Part shown: positions 57,899-64,000 of the stretch, one piece after another
Layout: each line of letters opens with the position of its first letter
Numbering within the stretch: position 1 is the first letter of the stretch
Source of the DNA: Unio delphinus
Lineage: Eukaryota > Mollusca > Bivalvia > Unionida > Unionidae
Assembly: GCA_029339505.1 (NCBI GenBank)
Contig: JAQISU010000036.1
Span: 2,902,501 to 2,966,500, forward strand
Direction of reading: 5' to 3'
DNA: 64,000 nt
Notes under the pieces: model-generated
Told to the model about the DNA's origin: nothing
Seen by the model: the letters and a program-made list of their open reading frames with translations, nothing else
The model's database searches: none
Made by a program: the position numbers and the translations under genes

Positions 57899-59765
57899 CT
57901 AATTCAAAACTAAGTACGAAGATGCATAAATTGTTTCAGTTTATTTTTATTCGCTTCATTTGTACAGAATTACCAACATAAGTTCCATGCACAGAAATTA
58001 TCACCGTCCCAAGAACGCTAAAAATGTTTGAAACATTAATATAAGTATATTAGACCTTGGAGCATTTCTGAAAAACATCCTGACTGTAACAGACATGTCC
58101 AAATTATTTTCAGTACAATCACTGTTATTAAATATAAGATTGGGTCTTCGGATAGTAGAAGTTATTTTCTGTATCACCTTACACGTGCCGGTATAATTTG
58201 TTGATAGAGTTCCTCAAAAGGGTTCATTGTAAAGACCACTATTTGTCTAGTAAGATGAGATTGATTAAATTGTGTTTGTGATTTATATACAGACAGAAGT
58301 GATCAATGCTATTGAATTGCATCTCTATAGAAGACGAATCCCTTCATTATATCTCGCTTCAACTTGATAAGAAAGATCGCTAGCCTCAAATACAATCCAA
58401 CATCAGATTACACCAGATGTAGGATAAACAGAACCCGACGCCAAATCCCCGACGAATTGCCTTGTAAGATGAATCCGTTATAGTTGAAGTTGACCTTAAA
58501 AAGCATGTCCTTGGATGTTTTACACTTACTTAATTTAGAAGAAATAAAAGGGCACAATTCCATTTAATTTGATGTCTCGTAGACTAAATCTGTAAATGAG
58601 GTACCTTCAGTTTCATTCTCTGAAACTGTATACAATATTTTCAGGTTGTCTATAAGTGTAACATTGTTACATAATGGTACGCACGATGTACCGTCTTCGT
58701 AGCTTTTTCTCAACTTAAATTCAAACGATTACATCAAAATTCAGGCGACGAATACATTATATCAAAATTAATGCAACGAGTACGATTATTAAAAAATGAA
58801 ATGGCGTAAATGATTCCTTTCCCAGGATTACCTTCTACATTGTGTATATAGTGATCAGCAAAGACCTTCACCGCCGCAATTTTGTGATATTAAAAAATTA
58901 GGCGAATAACCAGGTTTCAATGTAAGAGAAGCTAACAAAACACGCTTTGCTTTGGCCCACAAGAAAGGGAAATATACGTCTTGCCACTACATTAAATCTA
59001 TTATCTTTACACAGCATGAGAAATCACACATGTCGAGTTTTCTTATTCCATTGAATTTAAACAGATCTTTATATATCCCATGTGAATTAGATCTTAGACT
59101 TGCGGGAGAGGAATACCAAATTTAATGTTATTTTGTTTGAAAGAATTCAGATGAGATAGTTCATAAATGTATTCTTATAGTATTGTTGCCGATTTGATAT
59201 GTACTTAGTATATGCATGTTATTTATAATGTTTTTGTACAAGTCCTATGAATGTGTTTTACACTCTTTAAATGATTATTGTATATTATCTCATTAAAAAT
59301 ATTCCAAAGTCCATGTACAGGAGAATTGCGAAAAACATCACATGGTTCAAATAGGCCATGAATGTTGCGAAAGGCAACAGGTTTTCTTGCCCTTGCCCAC
59401 GACACTATGAACTGAGCAAGACAATACAAAGGGGCATAACCATAAAATGACTCTCTCGGATATATATGCACATTGGATATTATGTGATATAAATGAACAT
59501 ATGGATTATGTCTTGGAATGAAGAAGATCAGCATATTACAAAGTTTGTCCCCCGCCCCCTTAAAAAAAAACAACACAACAACACACAAAAACAACCTCAA
59601 AAAGAAACAAACAAAACATAGAAAAAGAAAGAATCATTCGGCCAAGCAACCAATTCCTCAATTCTAACAACAATTGTGGATGTGCAGTGAGCGTCAATGT
59701 CCGCTGTTGATGATACACGAAAATTTAAAAAGTGTTACTTAGGGCTACTACTACACATACTATTG
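57899..59765. other. Unassigned intergenic DNA
   Basis: No gene or repeat family recognised. The 125-residue minus-strand frame at 59223-59600 has no recognisable domain and no supporting context. Confidence 0.4.
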
Positions 59766-59766
59766 C

Positions 59767-60192
59767 AAAATATATTCTAATGTACATTGACATATATGTA
59801 GTCAAACCAACCTCATGTATATTCTAATGTACATTGACATATATGTAGTCAAACCAACCTCATGTATATTCTAATGTACATTGACATATATGTAGCCAAA
59901 CCAACCTCATGTATATTCTAATGTACATTGACATATATGTAGCCAAACCAACCTCATGTATATTCTAATGTACATTGACATATATGTAGCCAAACCAATC
60001 TCATGTATATTCTAATGTACATTGACATATATGTAGCGAAACCAATCTCATGTATATTCTAATGTACATTGACATATATGTAGCCAAACCAATCTCATGT
60101 ATATTCTAATGTACATTGAAATAAATGTAGCCAAGCCAATCTCATGTATATTCTAATGTACATTGACATATATGTAGCCAAACCAATCTCAT
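59767..60192. repeat. 47-bp minisatellite, 9 copies
   Basis: Unit ATGTATATTCTAATGTACAT, TGACATATATGTAGCCAAACCAACCTC. The first copies carry GTAGTC and CAACC; later copies carry GTAGCC and CAATC. That gradient suggests local expansion from both ends. Confidence 0.93.
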
Positions 60193-60743
60193 GGAGCAAT
60201 AGTCGAAGCGACGCAAATGAACTCTAATGGCAGATGGTTACATAATGCTGTTTGTTGCTATTTTAATTTGGATCAAACGATCACATGTTTCAGGAATTAT
60301 CCCTCTATCTTTTTTCAGTCCATTATGCAGCAACCTCGCATATGTTTTTGCATATTAGTGCTCAATTACTGAACACATAGTAGTATACAATGATATATGA
60401 TACATGTACAATATTGGTAAGTACTACGTACACTATTGGTAAGTACTATAGGGTTAAATATTAACTATGGTACATACATGCATGAACTGAACAAAATGCG
60501 TTATAATGACCAAACACATGTCTGAAAAGAGTTAGGTCCGAAAGTGGAAGATTTCTACATTGGGAACCTGTTCCACTCCGCTACAGAATGTGTAACAAAT
60601 GTACACCGATTACATGTGTCAGCGAGAAGGGAGATTTGTAAATGATGAAGAAACTCTGAGACTAAATATTATGACTGTGCTGTCTTTATTGGTAAAAAGT
60701 ATAATTATTTGATGTTCCGTTAAAATGTATTGAGTGTACCTGA
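60193..60743. other. Unassigned intergenic DNA
   Basis: A two-copy GGTAAGTACTA repeat near 60416-60450. No gene recognised. Confidence 0.4.

Positions 60744-60826
<83 letters not shown>
60744..60826. repeat. (TA)n(TG)n microsatellite
   Basis: TA run followed by a TG run. Confidence 0.95.
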
Positions 60827-60827
<1 letters not shown>

Positions 60828-61819
60828 CTAGCATTTTAAAATTCTGACGCACATCAACGTACGCAACTGGCGAAAAATCACACTTTAGTAAGTTACAAAG
60901 ATATTCATTAGAATTTAATGTATGAATAATTTTTGACGATAATATATGAAATCACATGCAGATCAAAATAATTCTGTTATTATTGCTTGATAATAAATTA
61001 TTGATCAATCAGATCCATTCAAATAAAGTATTAATCAATTTAAAATGAAAATAACTGTTTGAAGACTAATTGATGTAGACCCCATCTGACCTCTATTCTT
61101 AGGATGAAGAAATATCAGTTAAAATCATTAAGGCTTTTCTATGTGATATCTTAATTAAAAATGTAAACTGTGCCAATAATTGTTGAATTGACCCCGTAAA
61201 TAATCGTCCGAAACATTCGTCGAAACAGACAATGTTTTGTGTATTGCTGACGATTACAGTTGAAATTTACAAACCGCTAAAGTGCAGTTCACAAATCATT
61301 ACGGTGGAACACTGAAACTTCTTTTGCGTGGAAAAGAAACATCCGACAGAAAATTTTCCCTAACGTGTATCGATTAAAGTGTGAACCAATCAATCAAAGT
61401 TCTTATCAGGGCAGAATTGGCACAATGTCTATTAGAAGTTTTCTCAGCTTAATAAAAAAATAGAACCGAATGGGATCACGAGTCAGCACTTTAATTAACA
61501 CTCCAAGCCTGTGATTTCCTGTCAACAGATAACTAATTCAAAGCGCTTCCGGAGTACAGTTACCTAATGAGAAAGAAAGCTCTATTGTTTTTGACTATTA
61601 ATTGATTGGTCTAAATCTCGAAATATTGTCGGTCAGTGAGAAAATGGCCTTGCACAAGGCTTATTTCGATTGGATGAATACCTCATTAGATAACATCTTG
61701 TTGGTCTAGAAAGCATACATTTACATGACGGGAATCGATGGAATTGTATGACACACACCGCAATTGACTGAAATATAAATGAGTTTATCGATGTGATGGA
61801 TAGATAGGTGTGCGTCTTG

Positions 61820-61820
<1 letters not shown>
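60827..61820. other. Unassigned intergenic DNA
   Basis: No gene or repeat recognised. Confidence 0.4.

Positions 61821-61821
<1 letters not shown>

Positions 61822-61891
<70 letters not shown>
61822..61891. repeat. (TG)n(AG)n microsatellite
   Basis: A short TG run followed by about 55 bp of AG. Confidence 0.95.
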
Positions 61892-62034
61892 ATTAAGGTA
61901 AAAGCTACAGAATAAAGACTTTCGTTAAAAGCATTCCAGTGTGGCACAGAGTTTTGGTACAAGGCCTTCCAACCACTGTTTCTGTTCCAGTAAATACAGT
62001 GAAATGCAATTCCAGAAACCAACGAGTTTGGTCT

Positions 62035-62110
62035 CTTTTGGTATTAAAAACCCACGACCTTCGATTGATGCGTCCGACGCCCTATCAACTATGCTACAGA
62101 TGAATACAGT
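62035..62110 (-). other. tRNA-like sequence (degenerate)
   Basis: On the minus strand TGTAGCATAGTTGATAGGGC resembles an A-box half, and GGTCGTGGGTTTTTAATACC a decayed B-box half. Likely a tRNA pseudogene or SINE head. Confidence 0.35.
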
Positions 62111-62409
62111 ATCAGCACAGTAGCCATTTTAAACAAAAGCCAATAATTTATAAGAATTTTCAAGACACGGCTGATATTTAAAGGATGACTGATTTCTAAA
62201 AACACCCAGCAGGAAAAAGAAACAACAAAACATTCCCATGAGCTCCAGAAACAATCAGACGCTTTTATGTTGTTATTTCAAACATTGCGTCAAACAGCGA
62301 TGCCTTGACAGATACGAAAGATATTCATGACATAAAACAGCATCTTTAATGGAAAATAGTTGATCTGTTCTCAGAACCTTAGTTGACTTATGGATCTGTA
62401 ATAAAGTCA

Positions 62410-63115
62410 TGTTAATTAATCTATCTTAATTTATCAATGCCAGCGTATTATTCATTTCCCATCTTGCACAATAAATGCCAGCGTATTAATCAGTTCCCAT
62501 TTTGTGATATCAATGCCAGCGTATTAATCAGTTCCCATTTTGTGATATCAATGTCAGTGTATTAATCAGTTCCCTTTTTGTGATATCAATGCCAGCGTAT
62601 TAATCAGTTCCCATTTTGTGATATCAATGCCAGCGTATTAATCAGTTCCCATTTTGTGATATCAATGCCAGTGTATTAATCAGTTCCCATTTTGTGATAT
62701 CAATGCCAGCGTATTAATCAGTTCCCATTTTGTGTTTTCAACACCAGGGTATTAATCTTTTCCCAGCGTAGTATTCAGTTGCCATCTTGTGATATAATTG
62801 CCACAATATTAATCACTTTCCGTCTTGTGATATTAGTTGCCAACGTATTAATCAGTTCACATCTTGTGATATCAATGCGAACGTATTAATCAGTTCCAAT
62901 CTTTTGATATCAAAGCCAGCGTATTAATCAGTTCCAATCTTTTGATATCAATGCTACCGTATTATTCAGTTTCTATTTTGTGATATAAGTTGCCAACGTA
63001 TTGATCAGTTCACATTTTGTGATATCAATGCCAACGTATTAATCAGTTTCTATCTTTGCAATACAAATGCCCACCTATTAATCACTTCATATTGTACGAC
63101 ATCAATGCGACGAAT
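62410..63115. repeat. About 39-bp minisatellite, about 17 copies
   Basis: Unit ATCAATGCCAGCGTATTAAT, CAGTTCCCATTTTGTGAT. The central copies (62460-62740) are nearly identical, and the outer copies at 62750-63110 are diverged, with AACGTATT and GTTCACATC variants. Confidence 0.92.
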
Positions 63116-64000
63116 AGTGTTCATATAATGCTAGCCATTGTCTTTATTCAGCTACTTTCCAAAAAAGGAAAATGTGTTCAGTTACTTCATACAACGTTAT
63201 ACACCATGCCACCAAAATTGTGACCACTATATTTCGTTATAACTGCAAGAACGATGAGCAGTCAGATAAATATTCAGTAGCACCTTGCCAGCTGGAAGAC
63301 GCGTACACGTGGCGCCATGATATTGGTAACATTTTCGGCATTATTTGTCCGCATAGGTATTAACAACCGGCAAAGAAATGTGCTTTGAAAAACGAACCAT
63401 CTTATACATTTAGCAATAGTGTTATGCACATTAAAAGAATGGAAGAAATCAGAAAAGTTGCCAGCATACAAACGAATGTTGAAGTCACACCGAGACCTTC
63501 TGTAGCCAATCAAAGCCTTCCCATTCAAACTCTAATCGCATCATTTCAAGAGAATATGTAGATCAATTTCAATTGTCACATTTGCATTTCCAATTATGTT
63601 TATAAAGCATTTACTTCATATTTTTAAAGACAAGGCATGAAAATGTATCCCCCAAAAATAAAAATAAATCATATAACAATGACAGAAGTGACATAAATTA
63701 AATATCGTTGACGGCAATACATACACATACAGGGATATTATAATATTTGTCCTTTGCTAATTTGAAGTTCACCGTTTGTCTGCGTCACCTTAATATTAAA
63801 AGCAGCATGATTATAACGTTTCAGTAAGAGGAATTGCAACGTGTGCATGAGGTCACCACAGCAGGATGACCATCAGATGACCATATAATGTCACAATAAC
63901 ACAAATTACATCCTATTTATAACGTCATTATTGAAGAGCTGAACGTTGTTTTCTCTGCGTTTATCATGGTATAAACTGGTTGCCGACTCACACAGCAAAT
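63116..64000. other. Unassigned intergenic DNA
   Basis: No gene recognised. Frames at 63172-63363 and 63274-63528 overlap on opposite strands without recognisable domains. Confidence 0.4.

Noticed and set aside
59223..59600. 125-codon minus-strand frame
   Set aside because: No domain, no splice or promoter context, ordinary AT-rich surroundings.

Overview
The window looks like an AT-rich invertebrate nuclear genome, most probably a mollusc. Most of it is non-coding, with many microsatellites and minisatellites, tRNA-derived SINEs and decayed non-LTR retrotransposons. The mollusc call is inference: it rests on SINE bodies of a type I associate with molluscan genomes and on the overall repeat style. 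No rRNA or clearly functional tRNA gene was seen.

The one convincing host gene is at 5493-6152. It is a single coding exon for a 133-residue protein of the PRR15/PRR15L type, with a splice acceptor just upstream and polyadenylation signals downstream. Positions 600-39650 otherwise hold minisatellites (periods about 121, 44, 40, 39, 26, 30 and 63 bp), (TA)n, (CA)n, (AAT)n, (ATCT)n and (ATGT)n tracts, a CR1-like element nested in an RTE-like element (22.5-26.4 kb), another non-LTR element with a second partial copy (27.9-32.0 kb), SINEs, and a long palindrome with a (TA)n core (33.47-33.87 kb).

The main discovery is a 15.05-kb Polinton/Maverick (adintovirus-like) virus-like element at 40102-55147, bounded by terminal inverted repeats of about 215-227 bp. 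From left to right it carries: a packaging ATPase (-); a zinc-ribbon plus parvovirus-type phospholipase A2 gene (+, interrupted by a stop); an RVE integrase (+, frame break); a very long replication gene read leftward, with a lysine-rich repeat N-terminus, protein-primed family-B DNA polymerase, SF1 helicase and C-terminal HNH nuclease (-, several breaks); a small zinc-ribbon gene; an HNH/NUMOD homing-endonuclease-like gene; and a rightward morphogenesis block. That block holds a coiled-coil protein, a small basic membrane-active protein, a double-jelly-roll major capsid protein, a hydrophobic glycine-rich protein with a repeated C-terminus, an adenain-like cysteine protease, a coiled-coil/beta-head fibre-like protein, a membrane coiled-coil protein and a probable minor capsid protein.

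The layout is that of an integrating dsDNA virus: polymerase for protein-primed copying, integrase for insertion, ATPase for packaging, protease for maturation, capsid genes for the particle. Several genes are fully open (ATPase, HNH, major capsid and both small hydrophobic proteins). Most others are broken by one-base frame changes, nearly all at A or T homopolymers, plus two in-frame stops. The copy is therefore young but degraded, or its sequence has homopolymer errors. Its flanks look like remnants of another retroelement, with no obvious target-site duplication. From 55.2 kb to the end I see only repeats and unassigned DNA.
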